Assembly (NCBI GenBank): GCA_035556075.1
Contig: DATMFQ010000009.1
Span: forward strand, 1-41,469
Direction: 5' to 3'
DNA from: 73-13 sp035556075
GTDB lineage: Bacteria; Actinomycetota; Actinomycetes; Actinomycetales; Microbacteriaceae
DNA: 41,469 bases
Shown: in pieces, positions 41,230 through 41,469 of the stretch
Position numbering within the stretch: the first letter of the stretch is position 1
How the letters are laid out: the number at the start of each line of letters is the position of its first letter
Notes under the pieces: generated by a model
Told to the model about the DNA's origin: nothing
Databases searched by the model: none
The model's input: only the letters and a program-made list of their open reading frames with translations
Position numbers and translations under genes: made by a program

Positions 41230-41235
41230 ATTGTC
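41230..41235 (-). promoter_or_regulatory. possible -10 box, leaderless start of phosphatase gene
   Basis: GACAAT on the minus strand, 6 nt before the GTG at 41223. The first base departs from TAnnnT. Confidence 0.4.
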
Positions 41236-41298
41236 CCGCATCCGTGCCCACCCGCCGAGCGTGGGGATGTGCATCGACGCCACGTAGACTCGGTGCCC

Positions 41299-41469
41299 GT
41301 GATCGACCGCACGCTGACCGCTGACCTCGCCGCCGCCACCGACGGGCCGGTGACGGTCGCGGGGTGGGTCGACACGGTCCGCGACCAGAAGAAGGTGCAG
41401 TTCGTCGTGCTCCGCGACGAGTCGGGCGCGGTCCAGCTCGTGCATCCGCGCGCCGGCGACGGCGCCGAC
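41299..41469 (+). CDS. aspS: aspartyl-tRNA synthetase, archaeal/non-discriminating type, 5' end
   Basis: 57 codons, cut by the right edge. The anticodon-binding OB-fold start reads VTVAGWVDTVRDQKKVQFVV then LRDESGAVQLVHP. The short N-terminus and DQKKVQF match the archaeal/eukaryotic-like AspRS rather than the bacterial type with its long insert. Such enzymes often charge both tRNA-Asp and tRNA-Asn (then amidated by GatCAB). TAGACT (41285-41290) lies 8 nt before the GTG, divergent from the phosphatase gene. Confidence 0.85.
   Translation, partial: MIDRTLTADLAAATDGPVTVAGWVDTVRDQKKVQFVVLRDESGAVQLVHPRAGDGAD

Noticed and set aside
1..41469. Explaining GAATGCG enrichment by codon bias alone
   Set aside because: The motif is enriched in several codon phases and also occurs in non-coding gaps, and AATGCG is almost always preceded by G rather than C. 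A formal codon-pair test is still needed.

Overview
High-GC DNA, about 70% G+C by eye, from an actinobacterium, most likely Micrococcales and probably Microbacteriaceae. The reasons are the codon use, the secE-nusG-hadAB-murB neighbourhood, the menaquinone/cytochrome c superlocus, the archaeal-type aspS and the many leaderless promoters. Nothing identifies the genus.

Layout. 1-5765: translation and cell-wall genes, namely rplK (5' end only), nusG, secE, tRNA-Trp, murB and a HadA/HadB-like dehydratase pair. A nitrilase-family gene and an aminotransferase gene are inserted on the opposite strand. 5909-7530: an exported protein with a SipW-type signal peptide and its putative signal peptidase, which carries an unusual Cys-rich C-terminal domain. 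7677-9876: tRNA-Met, tRNA-Thr, an M23 peptidase and an inositol-monophosphatase-family enzyme. 9896-16184: a membrane protein, a TetR regulator, a complete polar amino acid ABC transporter, a class III aminotransferase and an SRPBCC protein. 16331-17598: DUF892, a 27-residue membrane peptide and a DUF6766 protein in one operon. 17599-18792: gene-poor, with one 61-residue protein, tRNA-Tyr and a likely integration scar. 18793-22224: yajQ, cardiolipin synthase and ferredoxin-NADP reductase.

22287-33522: menaquinone synthesis (polyprenyl synthase, menG, menF, menD, menA, menE, menB, menC) interleaved with ppk2 and small membrane proteins. 33619-36529: a NarL-type two-component system with a third exported product. 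36561-40572: cytochrome c maturation (ccsB, resB, ccdA, TlpA-like). 40588 to the end: a histidine phosphatase and the start of aspS. Menaquinone and cytochrome c genes together supply the carriers of one respiratory chain. FprA may feed reductant to ferredoxin.

Non-genic structure. (i) The 7-mer GAATGCG/CGCATTC occurs about 47 times, on both strands and in every reading frame, about ten times more often than composition predicts. (ii) A 62-bp near-perfect palindrome abuts six 17-bp tandem repeats, each with a start codon and most with a purine-rich ribosome-site-like run, directly at the menC start. (iii) At least 17 genes have a TAnnnT-like box 6 or 7 nt before the start codon, the leaderless pattern. 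In two cases the upstream gene's TAG stop is part of that box.
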